Assembly: GCA_012032975.1 (NCBI GenBank) | Contig: JAAUPU010000170.1 | Span: forward strand, 1-6,614 | Direction: 5' to 3' | Origin: Caldilineaceae bacterium | Lineage (GTDB): Bacteria > Chloroflexota > Anaerolineae > Caldilineales > Caldilineaceae | Length of the DNA stretch: 6,614 nt | Shown here: piece by piece, positions 1 to 5,446 of the stretch | Position numbering within the stretch: position 1 is the stretch's first letter | Layout of the letters: the number at the start of each line of letters is the position of its first letter | The notes under the pieces: generated by a model | What the model was told of the DNA's origin: nothing | Databases searched by the model: none | What the model saw: the letters and a program-made list of their open reading frames with translations, nothing else | Translations under genes and position numbers: made by a program

Positions 1-81
1 AATGGCGGCGGCGATGACGGCAGCCACCATCGCCGGGCGGCGCCTGGTCGTGGGGCCGTCGGTGGCGGTTGGTTCATGCAT
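1..81 (-). CDS. N-terminus of an unidentified gene, probably a membrane or exported protein (partial)
   Basis: Reading the minus strand from an ATG at 81-79 gives 27 uninterrupted codons to the window edge, beginning [20 protein letters not shown] short polar stretch is followed by three arginines and then a run of Ala, Val and Ile (residues 16-27). This is the usual start of a first transmembrane helix or a signal peptide with a positively charged cytoplasmic side. The start is supported by a good Shine-Dalgarno sequence, AGGAG at 91-87, five bases before the ATG. A transporter, for example of the major facilitator type, is possible, but nothing visible identifies the family. It diverges from the dehydrogenase remnant at 169-456. 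Confidence 0.55.
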   Translation of the reverse strand, partial: MHEPTATDGPTTRRRPAMVAAVIAAAI

Positions 82-86
82 GGGTG

Positions 87-91
87 CTCCT
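87..91 (-). promoter_or_regulatory. Shine-Dalgarno site for the minus-strand gene at the left edge
   Basis: AGGAG on the minus strand lies five bases upstream of the ATG at 81-79. It decides this start over the ATG four bases further in (77-75), which is out of frame and gives a proline- and tryptophan-rich, less plausible peptide. Confidence 0.6.
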
Positions 92-168
92 CGCGCGCCC
101 TTCGGGCAAATCGGGCGCATAACGATGGTAGAGGGAACGGACGGCGGACCGCAGTGGGTCGATGCCCC

Positions 169-456
169 ATCGGCACCGCCCCCGTGGTCGATGAGGCCGC
201 GCTTTTCCGCGCCCTGGAGAGCGGCCATCTGGCCGGGGCCGGTCTCGATGTCTTTGACCCGGAACCGCCGGAGCCGGACAATCCGCTGCTCAAGATGAAG
301 AACGTGGTCGTCACGCCGCACATTGCTTCCGGCACCGACCGCGGCGTCTACGCGATGATGGATGGCACCGCCACCCAGGTGATCCAGCTTCTGAAGGGCG
401 AACGGCCCACCTGGCTGGTCAACCCCGATGTCTGGCCAGGCCGGCTTCAGACGTAG
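169..456 (+). pseudogene. D-isomer specific 2-hydroxyacid dehydrogenase, C-terminal remnant
   Basis: The translation from about 169 matches the end of the NAD-binding domain and the C-terminal segment of the D-2-hydroxyacid dehydrogenase family (phosphoglycerate, glycerate and lactate dehydrogenases). These enzymes reduce 2-keto acids with NAD(P)H. Visible landmarks are [26 protein letters not shown] and VVVTPHIAS, whose His is the family's catalytic acid. The upstream Rossmann and substrate domains are absent: before 169 the frame is open back to 76 but reads as unrelated sequence. The usual NTARGPVVDE segment reads IGTAPVVDE, so the catalytic Arg and the following Gly are missing, as by a 6-bp in-frame loss. 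An intact enzyme would be over 300 residues; about 95 remain. A truncated gene relic is the best reading; an assembly join upstream of 169 is the alternative. Confidence 0.75.
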
Positions 457-480
457 AGCGTTTGCCAAAAGATATTGATC

Positions 481-547
481 CACGAAACTGCACGAAGGGT
501 CACGAAGAATTCGGTCTAGACTTTGTGTCCCTTCGCGTAATTTCGTG
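481..547. repeat. Imperfect palindrome built from CACGAA repeats
   Basis: The left arm 481-503 and right arm 525-547 are inverted copies agreeing at 19 of 23 positions, around a 21-base loop. The left arm carries CACGAA at 481, 491 and 501, an exact 10-base period, and the right arm carries the complementary TTCGTG/CCCTTCG elements. It occupies most of the 150-base gap between the dehydrogenase remnant and the large uncharacterised gene. There is no T-run after either arm, so it does not look like a classic intrinsic terminator. A dispersed non-coding repeat is the likeliest identity, and its function is unknown. Confidence 0.65.
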
Positions 548-606
548 AACGGCTTTCATTTTGGATTGACCTGAATCCTCACTGTGTTTCTGAAAGCGAT
601 GCCGCC

Positions 607-1269
607 ATGATCACCCTCCGCGCAACGATTCCATGCACCGAACCGCCTACCTGGGCCGTGCTCGAACGCCAGCTATTCGACGTGATGGACGACGCGGTTC
701 ATCCCTTTCTTGCCAAATATGCCAACGACGACGGCTCGCTGATCTGGCGCGACCAGTGGTCCGGTTCACGCGATGGCGCCGATGATTTCTACGAAAGCTC
801 CTACAACTGGCCGCTGCTCTACCTGATGGGCGGCGGCGATCATCTGTTGACGCTGGGCCAGCGCCAATGGGATGGCATCACCGAGCAGCTCACCAAGCTA
901 GGCGTCGTCCACAAAGAATATGAGCTTGGCTACGACCAGTTTCACCAGGCCGAGAGCTATATCTATTTCTACTTCCTCTGTCTGGCCGACCCAGCCAATC
1001 CGCGCAACCTCGACCGCGCCCGCCGCTTCGCCGGTTTCTATCTGGACGAAGACCCCGACGCACCCAACTATGACCCGCAGCACAAGCTGATCCGCGCGCC
1101 CCACAACGGCAGCGGCGGACCGCGCTGGGGCTTCAGCGACAATCCAGAGCCAGGCTATGGCTGGAGCGCGGGCATGCGTCAATACGGCCTGCCCTATGCC
1201 GATGTGCCCGGCGTCGATCGGTACGACGATCTGAAAGAGCAGCGCTGGCGCGACGTATGGGCGCGGTGA
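607..1269 (+). CDS. Uncharacterised ~643-aa protein, N-terminal part (frameshifted gene)
   Basis: This is the first 220 codons of a gene that continues in another frame from 1257 to 2537. Joining them needs one extra base and gives about 643 residues. I do not recognise a named family. The protein is rich in aromatic residues and has no signal peptide. Segments such as WPLLYLMGGGDHLL and ESYIYFYFLCLADP look like helices of an alpha/alpha-toroid fold, as in many glycoside hydrolases, polysaccharide lyases and sugar epimerases. That is inference from texture, not a motif match. The start ATG at 607 has only a weak upstream purine stretch (GAAAG). The frame stays sensible to about residue 217 and then hits TGA at 1267. 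If GGG at 1259-1261 were GGGG, the text would run RDVWGAVMQERM into the second part. A role in carbohydrate metabolism is suggested by the neighbours. Confidence 0.75.
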   Translation: MITLRATIPCTEPPTWAVLERQLFDVMDDAVHPFLAKYANDDGSLIWRDQWSGSRDGADDFYESSYNWPLLYLMGGGDHLLTLGQRQWDGITEQLTKLGVVHKEYELGYDQFHQAESYIYFYFLCLADPANPRNLDRARRFAGFYLDEDPDAPNYDPQHKLIRAPHNGSGGPRWGFSDNPEPGYGWSAGMRQYGLPYADVPGVDRYDDLKEQRWRDVWAR

Positions 1270-2537
1270 TGCAGGAGCGCATGGGCAAAGGGGATGTGGC
1301 CGGCAATCTCTTGGTCACCAGCCTGGTTGCCAACGCGTTCCTCCTCACAGGCGAGCAGAAATACCGCGACTGGATCGTGGACTATGTCGACGCATGGCGA
1401 GATCGGGCGGAGCAGAACGGCGGTCTGCTGCCTGACAACGTCGGGTTGAATGGGCAGATCGGCGAGTATATGGACGGAAAGTGGTACGGCGGTCTCTATG
1501 GTTGGACATGGCCCCACGGTTACTACAACATCGGTATGGCAGCTACCGTCGCCGCTTCCAACGCCTTCCTGCTGACGCAAGACCCAGCGTATCTGGACCT
1601 GCCTCGCAGTCAGTACGATCACATCGTCGCGCTGGGCGAGATTCGCGATGTGCGCGGTCTGGAGATGAGCCTGGCGCAACATTGGGTCAACGAGATGCAG
1701 GGAGATGGGGACGAGGGCGCCTACGAAACCTTCGTGGCGCCGTACCGCTATGGCGACGACGGCTGGTTCGACTATCAGCCACTCTCGCCAGTCTACCCCA
1801 CCGCAGTCTGGAATCTCTCCCTGGCCGACGAGGATTGGCAGCGGGTCGAGCATCTGCGTGAAGTAGAGCCATTCGATTGGCAGCGGGTGCTCGCCTTTCG
1901 CAGCAAGGAAGACAACGGCCACGAGCGCCCCTGGCTGCGTTTTATGGCCGGCGACAACCCGGACTATCCCGCAGAGATTCTGCGCGCCAGCTACGCCACG
2001 GTTGCGCGGCGCCTGGCGCTGATCGCGGCGGATGACGCCGACATCAACACGGTTCACATCCACCACTGGCAGCAGCACAACCCCATCGTCACCGAGGCGC
2101 TGGTGCAGTTGACGCTGGGCGCGCCCCAGATCATCTACAACGGCGGGCTGTTGCATTGCGCAGTGCGCTACTTCGACGCGGATCGAGAACGGCCCGGTCT
2201 GCCGCGTGATGTGGCCGCGTTGGTGGAAAAAGTGGAGGCAGAGCGCACCGTGGTCCGGCTGGTCAATCTCAACGCACAGAAGACACGGCGGCTGGTGATC
2301 CAGGCTGGCGGCTTCGGCGAGCATCGCTTCCGGTCAGTCTCGTTTGCCGAGCGGGTAAGCGACTATCCGGGGTCGTTCAAGGAGTACGCCGCGCCCGCGC
2401 TCGAAACGGCGCAGAAGTCCGTCGAAATCAACGACACCTTCCTCGCGGTGGAACTGCCGCCAGCCACGGAAATTCAGTTGGAATTGGAGATGGAACGCTT
2501 TGTCAGCCAACCAACCTACGTGGGGCCGTGGGTGTAG
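1257..2537 (+). CDS. Uncharacterised ~643-aa protein, C-terminal part (frameshifted gene)
   Basis: This is the larger part of the gene that begins at 607. The homologous text resumes around 1262 (GAVMQERMGKGDVAGNL), so the ATG at 1257 is probably not a native start. It continues with helix-like repeats, for example NLLVTSLVANAFLLTGEQKYRDWIVDYVDAW and later AATVAASNAFLLTQDPAYLDL. These two similar helix-turn stretches fit a toroid of repeated helical hairpins. Conserved-looking aromatic and acidic patches include LPDNVGLNGQIGEY, KWYGGLYGWTWPHGYYN and VHIHHWQQHNP. The last ~100 residues (TVVRLVNLNAQKTRRLVIQAGGFG onward) change to alternating hydrophobic strands, like a C-terminal beta domain. 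The 3' end overlaps the convergent toxin gene by 22 bases inside an 11-bp hairpin. No enzymatic residue can be assigned. Confidence 0.75.
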   Translation: MGAVMQERMGKGDVAGNLLVTSLVANAFLLTGEQKYRDWIVDYVDAWRDRAEQNGGLLPDNVGLNGQIGEYMDGKWYGGLYGWTWPHGYYNIGMAATVAASNAFLLTQDPAYLDLPRSQYDHIVALGEIRDVRGLEMSLAQHWVNEMQGDGDEGAYETFVAPYRYGDDGWFDYQPLSPVYPTAVWNLSLADEDWQRVEHLREVEPFDWQRVLAFRSKEDNGHERPWLRFMAGDNPDYPAEILRASYATVARRLALIAADDADINTVHIHHWQQHNPIVTEALVQLTLGAPQIIYNGGLLHCAVRYFDADRERPGLPRDVAALVEKVEAERTVVRLVNLNAQKTRRLVIQAGGFGEHRFRSVSFAERVSDYPGSFKEYAAPALETAQKSVEINDTFLAVELPPATEIQLELEMERFVSQPTYVGPWV

Positions 2538-2544
2538 GTTGGTT
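2509..2544. terminator. Hairpin at convergent gene ends holding both stop codons (possible bidirectional terminator)
   Basis: A perfect 11-bp inverted repeat (2509-2519 and 2534-2544) flanks a 14-base loop. The TAG of the plus-strand gene (2535-2537) is in the right arm and the TAG of the minus-strand toxin gene (2518-2516) is at the mirror position in the left arm. Its place at the meeting point of convergent genes suggests a shared transcription end. Neither side has a T-run, so it is not a textbook intrinsic terminator. Confidence 0.4.
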
Positions 2545-2959
2545 TACAGTCAGCAGACGGGGAGGATGTAGCTATGACAGTTGAAGCACGTGTTAGTTGT
2601 TGGCGATCCAGCGTGATCAACGGTATGCTCAGTCGTTCAGCCAGCGCAACATAAATCGCGTCACAACCGCGAATACGATGCCTGGCGGCTATGGCAGCGG
2701 CGCGCTCTGCAAGATTGATATCTACCGGCGCCAATCGCACGATCGAAGAGTTGCGGAGCCTTTCAACTGTTTCCAATGCTAACAAAGGATTTTCTAGCCC
2801 CCTGCCGATCGCAGCGGACACTTCGCTCAAAAATAGGGCAGGAGCCCAGATATCTTGTCCTGTATTCACGGCAACTTCAAACCAGCGACGGCTTGCTTCG
2901 TGATGCGGTTCGTGAGCGTTTATGGCTGCGATATATACGCTCGAATCAACGACTGTCAT
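2516..2959 (-). CDS. vapC: PIN-domain toxin, VapC-like ribonuclease
   Basis: This 147-residue protein is the toxin of a type II toxin-antitoxin pair. PIN-domain toxins are Mg-dependent ribonucleases that cut tRNA, rRNA or mRNA when free of antitoxin. The four acidic metal-binding positions of the fold are in place: Asp5 in VVDSS, Glu46 in FLSEV, Asp100 in RGCDAIYVALA and Asp118 in LITLD. The core domain ends around residue 130, and the extra C-terminal tail (to KPTYTHGPT) is encoded by the overlap with the convergent plus-strand gene. The ATG overlaps the antitoxin stop as ATGA at 2959-2956, the classic coupled arrangement, with GAGGAA at 2970-2965 as ribosome binding site. The frame is intact, unlike the neighbouring catabolic genes. 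The fold is certain enough; the RNA target cannot be read from the sequence. Confidence 0.92.
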   Translation of the reverse strand: MTVVDSSVYIAAINAHEPHHEASRRWFEVAVNTGQDIWAPALFLSEVSAAIGRGLENPLLALETVERLRNSSIVRLAPVDINLAERAAAIAARHRIRGCDAIYVALAERLSIPLITLDRQQLTRASTVIATSSPSADCKPTYTHGPT

Positions 2960-3231
2960 GGACGTTCCTCGCGCATTTCCTCCAAGATTTCAACGCCGCT
3001 CTTGGGAGAAGACCATGCTTCTCCAATGGCTCGACTCAGCTCATCCATTGCCGCGAGTTCAGCTCTGATCTCGTCCTGACGAGCCTTGTAAACATCGATT
3101 TCTGAATATGGACGGAGAACCGCAACCGGCGCTCCATGTGAGGTGACAACATATTCGACCTGCTCCTCGCGTACGTTGCGTACAATGCTTGTCAGATGGC
3201 TTTTGAGTTCGCGGATTCCAACTTCTTTCAT
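2956..3231 (-). CDS. Phd/YefM-type antitoxin
   Basis: This 91-residue antitoxin is paired with the PIN toxin downstream. Residues 1-42 (MKEVGIRELKSHLTSIVRNV, then VTSHGAPVAVLRP) are the typical Phd/YefM fold, which dimerises and binds the operator DNA. Residues about 45-91 are charged and helical and should wrap around and block the toxin. I chose the ATG at 3231-3229 over one 19 codons upstream (3288). It matches the family's usual KEVGIRELK start and has AAGGA at 3241-3237, five bases before it. The upstream ATG would also precede the predicted transcription start. Such antitoxins normally repress their own operon with the toxin as co-repressor; I did not find a convincing operator palindrome. 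Confidence 0.9.
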   Translation of the reverse strand: MKEVGIRELKSHLTSIVRNVREEQVEYVVTSHGAPVAVLRPYSEIDVYKARQDEIRAELAAMDELSRAIGEAWSSPKSGVEILEEMREERP

Positions 3232-3275
3232 CACATTCCTTCTTTCTCGTAGTGCCAGAGAATTACCATGACCAC

Positions 3276-3304
3276 ATTGTAGTTTCAACCAATCGATGCG
3301 TCAA
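3276..3304 (-). promoter_or_regulatory. Sigma70-like promoter of the toxin-antitoxin operon
   Basis: On the minus strand, TTGACG (3304-3299) and TACAAT (3281-3276) are separated by exactly 17 bases, close to the -35/-10 consensus. Transcription would start near 3269, leaving a leader of roughly 40 bases before the antitoxin ATG at 3231. The position fits the operon, but this is a sequence prediction only. Confidence 0.6.
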
Positions 3305-3333
3305 ATCACTCTGGTCGGTACACAGAGAATCAA

Positions 3334-3375
3334 CCGTTCACCATTCACAATCTGCAATTCACCATTTGCCATGCT
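3334..3375 (+). repeat. Heptamer tandem array abutting the phosphodiesterase start
   Basis: Six consecutive degenerate 7-base units read CCGTTCA, CCATTCA, CAATCTG, CAATTCA, CCATTTG and CCATGCT. The last unit runs into the probable start codon of the phosphodiesterase at 3371. TTCACCATT occurs exactly twice, at 3337 and 3358, 21 bases (three units) apart. The array leaves no recognisable Shine-Dalgarno site for that gene. The units resemble those of the palindrome at 4155-4228. Confidence 0.55.
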
Positions 3376-3799
3376 CCCAATTACAGCACCCGATCCCTTC
3401 CGCATCATCGCCCACCGCGGCGCGTCCGCGTATGCGCCTGAAAACACATTGGCCGCGTTCGAGTTGGCCGCCAAAATGGGCGTCACCGAGGTCGAACTCG
3501 ACACACAACTCAGCGCCGACGGAGAGGTGATCCTCTGCCACGACCTCACGCTCGAGCGGTATGGCCACGGTTCGCGCATCGTCGAAGAACTGTCGTCCAA
3601 GGAACTGTTGGCGCTGGACATGGGTTCGTTTTTCTCACCCTTCTTGTATCGCGGCGAACCCATGATCACGCTGGAGACGCTCTTCGAGCGCTACGGCGAT
3701 GCATTCATCTTCCATGTCGAACTGAAGGGCCACGCGCCCGATCTGGCCGCCGCGGTGCGCGCATCATCGACAAGCATGAACTGGCCCCGCGTTGCGTGA
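3371..3799 (+). CDS. Glycerophosphodiester phosphodiesterase, N-terminal part (frameshifted gene)
   Basis: This is the first part of a GDPD-family enzyme, which hydrolyses glycerophosphodiesters (deacylated phospholipid head groups) to glycerol-3-phosphate and an alcohol. The catalytic signature is present: HRG at residues 15-17 with PENT (Glu24), ELD with Glu42 and Asp44, and CHD with His57. HVELKG (Glu117, Lys119) corresponds to the later E-x-K motif. There is no signal peptide, so it should be cytoplasmic. I chose the ATG at 3371 because the family homology begins a few residues later. A start at 3296 would only add residues encoded by the heptamer array. The true frame breaks near 3762: adding one C there reads VRAIIDKHELAPRCVITSF into the second part. 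The rejoined protein is about 248 aa, normal for the family. Confidence 0.88.
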   Translation: MLPITAPDPFRIIAHRGASAYAPENTLAAFELAAKMGVTEVELDTQLSADGEVILCHDLTLERYGHGSRIVEELSSKELLALDMGSFFSPFLYRGEPMITLETLFERYGDAFIFHVELKGHAPDLAAAVRASSTSMNWPRVA

Positions 3800-4116
3800 T
3801 CACCTCCTTCCAGCAGGACGCGTTGCGCGCCATGCAGAGGGCCGCGCCGCAGCTGCGCATGGGCTGGCTCTTCGACCGCATCGACAACGACGCGCTGGCC
3901 TTTGCAGAGGAGCTGACGCTCTTCCAGCTTTGCCCCAAAGCCGCGCATGTCACGGCTGCCGATGTGAGCGCCGCCCGTTCGTTGGTCCAGGAGGTGCGCG
4001 CCTGGGGCATCTCCGGCTCGTCGGCGGAGGTCATCGAATTGATACAGCGCGTCATCCAAGCTGGCTGCGACGGCATGACCATCAACTGGCCGGATTGGGT
4101 GGTCAGCAAGAGTTGA
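3796..4116 (+). CDS. Glycerophosphodiester phosphodiesterase, C-terminal part (frameshifted gene)
   Basis: This is the rest of the phosphodiesterase begun at 3371. Homologous sequence in this frame already starts at 3763 (IIDKHELAPRCVITSFQQDAL). The GTG at 3796 is just the first possible start codon, not a likely native one. The segment supplies the second half of the TIM barrel: ITSFQQDALRAM, then the last strands VRAWGISGSSAEVIELIQRVIQAGCDGMTINWPDWV. The final strand usually reads close to GVDGIITDRPD in this family. It ends at TGA 4114-4116, 149 bases before the dehydratase gene. Whether the cell makes a whole enzyme depends on whether the missing base is real. Confidence 0.85.
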   Translation: MITSFQQDALRAMQRAAPQLRMGWLFDRIDNDALAFAEELTLFQLCPKAAHVTAADVSAARSLVQEVRAWGISGSSAEVIELIQRVIQAGCDGMTINWPDWVVSKS

Positions 4117-4154
4117 TGGCATGGGTTGCATGAACGGAAATTGCTTTGGGTTTT

Positions 4155-4228
4155 GAGATTGGCGATTGGAGATCGGCGTCTCATCATCGTGTCCGATCTC
4201 CAATCGCCAATCTCCCAATCTCCACTCT
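4155..4228. repeat. Perfect 22-bp inverted repeat made of heptamer units
   Basis: Arms at 4155-4176 and 4193-4214 are exact inverted copies around a 16-base loop. The right arm and its extension to 4228 are heptamer units (CCGATCT, CCAATCG, CCAATCT, an 8-base CCCAATCT, CCACTCT); the left arm is the same units inverted. As RNA it would form a very stable hairpin between the phosphodiesterase and dehydratase genes. There is no T-run behind it, so attenuation, RNA protection or plain repeat biology are all possible. It starts 39 bases after the phosphodiesterase stop, and the array ends 37 bases before the dehydratase ATG. Confidence 0.75.
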
Positions 4229-4265
4229 CAGCCTCCCAACAATCCAACAAAGCCGAAGAATTACC

Positions 4266-4988
4266 ATGAAAATCACCGAAATCAAGACCTACCTCATGCA
4301 CGCAAATGTGGCAGAGATCACCGGCTGGCGTTCGCGCAACTGGCTCTTCGTCAAGGTCTTCACCGACGAAGGCATCTACGGCGTGGGCGAGGCCAGCGGC
4401 TGGCCGCGCGTGGTCGAGACCGCGATTCAAGACCTGGCCACCATCTTGATCGGCGAAGACCCGCGTCAGATCGAGAAGCTCTGGCAAAAGATGTTCATCG
4501 CCATGATGGGCCACGGCATGACCGGCGTGGTCGGCGGCGGCGCGCTGACCGGCATCGAGATGGCGCTCTGGGATATCAAAGGCAAGGCGTTGGGCGTCCC
4601 CGTCTGCGACCTGCTGGGCGGCAAGCTGCGCGACAGCGTGCGCCTCTATGCCCATGCCCACTCCGCCGAGCGCGCCCGCAACCTGGTCGACCGGGGCTAT
4701 GGCGCGCTCAAGACCGGCGGCGTGACCGATCCGCTGCGCAAAGTGCGCGAGATCCGCCGCGAGGTCGGGCCGAATGTGGACATCATGGTCGATATCCACG
4801 GCCCGCCCTGGCTGACCACCAAGGATGCCATCCGCATGGGCCAGGCGCTGGAGGAGTACGACCTGCTCTTCTACGAGGATCCGACCGCGCCGGAGAACAT
4901 GGAGTCGATCGCGCGAGTCTCCGACGCCGTCAATCTGCCGATTGCGGCTGGCGAGCGGCACGCTAGCATCTGGGGCGTGCGCGACTGA
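4266..4988 (+). CDS. Enolase-superfamily acid-sugar dehydratase (mandelate racemase/galactonate dehydratase type), N-terminal part
   Basis: The N-terminal capping domain (MKITEIKTYL to about residue 120) and the first half of the catalytic barrel are present. Enzymes of this branch abstract the proton next to a carboxylate and usually dehydrate sugar acids to 2-keto-3-deoxy acids. The metal ligands are visible at Asp176 (VDIHG), Glu204 (FYEDP) and Glu230 (AAGER). The DxH pairing Asp176/His178 is characteristic of galactonate- and mannonate-dehydratase relatives rather than true mandelate racemase. The start ATG at 4266 opens the conserved MKIT segment, with only a weak purine stretch upstream. 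The frame stops at TGA 4986-4988; one extra C at 4985 restores RDLIEREIIDVVQPD. The joined protein is about 389 aa, as expected for the family. The exact sugar acid cannot be named from sequence alone. Confidence 0.9.
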   Translation: MKITEIKTYLMHANVAEITGWRSRNWLFVKVFTDEGIYGVGEASGWPRVVETAIQDLATILIGEDPRQIEKLWQKMFIAMMGHGMTGVVGGGALTGIEMALWDIKGKALGVPVCDLLGGKLRDSVRLYAHAHSAERARNLVDRGYGALKTGGVTDPLRKVREIRREVGPNVDIMVDIHGPPWLTTKDAIRMGQALEEYDLLFYEDPTAPENMESIARVSDAVNLPIAAGERHASIWGVRD

Positions 4989-5067
4989 TCGAGCGCGAGA
5001 TCATCGACGTCGTGCAGCCGGACACCGGTCGCGCCGGCGGGCTGTGGCAGATGAAAAACAGGCTGCG

Positions 5068-5433
5068 ATGGCCGAGGCCCATTACATCACCTTTGCCCCT
5101 CACGACGGCTCGCTTGGACCCGTGGCGGAGATGGCCGCGGTGCATCTTTGTTCCACGCTGCCCAACTTTCTGATCCTGGAGCATTTGGAAGACGACGTGC
5201 CCCAGCGCTACGAAGTCATGCAGCCCCAGCCAACCATCGTCGATGGCTTCATGATGGTGCCCGATGCGCCCGGTCTGGGCATCGACATCGTGGAAGAAGC
5301 CATCGCCCACTATCCATCAGTCGGAAACGTCGCGCCGCCTGCATTGGACGAATCCACCTATTTCCGCGCCAGAGACCGTCGTGCCGCCTGGCTCGACCCG
5401 GATGGCGACGCTCAATCCGACGACTTCGTCTAG
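5068..5433 (+). CDS. Enolase-superfamily acid-sugar dehydratase, C-terminal part (after two frameshifts)
   Basis: This is the end of the dehydratase that begins at 4266. A middle piece, 4986-5055, lies in a third frame and reads LIEREIIDVVQPDTGRAGGLWQMK. One extra A in the run at 5054-5058 (five A to six) then continues it as KKQAAMAEAHYITFAPHDGSLGP in the present frame. The ATG at 5068 is therefore an internal Met. The His in FAPHDGSLGP (about residue 280 of the joined protein) is the second catalytic base of this subgroup, so the active site would be complete once the frames are rejoined. The segment ends with the usual C-terminal part of the capping domain and a charged tail. The stop at 5431-5433 is 13 bases before the protease ATG. 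Confidence 0.85.
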   Translation: MAEAHYITFAPHDGSLGPVAEMAAVHLCSTLPNFLILEHLEDDVPQRYEVMQPQPTIVDGFMMVPDAPGLGIDIVEEAIAHYPSVGNVAPPALDESTYFRARDRRAAWLDPDGDAQSDDFV

Positions 5434-5446
5434 AAACGGTGCAAAC

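Noticed and set aside
95..118. Inverted repeat GCGCCC/GGGCGC with a small inner stem upstream of the left-edge minus-strand gene
   Set aside because: Six-base GC stems of this sort are common by chance in GC-rich DNA, and it has no further support.
566..594. Possible promoter for the large gene: TTGACC at 566-571
   Set aside because: No acceptable -10 box lies 16-18 bases downstream (TTCTGA, TCTGAA, CTGAAA), so I did not list it.
1194..2324. Open minus-strand frame of about 376 codons
   Set aside because: It lies antisense to the large uncharacterised gene, with no ribosome site and shadow-like composition. The plus frame has better helix periodicity and continuity.
3334..3375. Tandem heptamers considered as a CRISPR array
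   Set aside because: The units are 7 bases with no spacers and no cas genes nearby.
3705..4961. Long open minus-strand frame of about 418 codons
   Set aside because: It is antisense to the phosphodiesterase and dehydratase, whose motifs are clear, and it crosses the heptamer hairpin. Its composition (runs of His, Asp, Ala and Gly) is typical of shadow frames in GC-rich genes.
1257..5058. Programmed ribosomal frameshifting as an explanation for the frame breaks
   Set aside because: None of the four sites has a convincing slippery heptamer with a downstream structure. The A5 run is the nearest case. These enzyme families are not known to need frameshifting.
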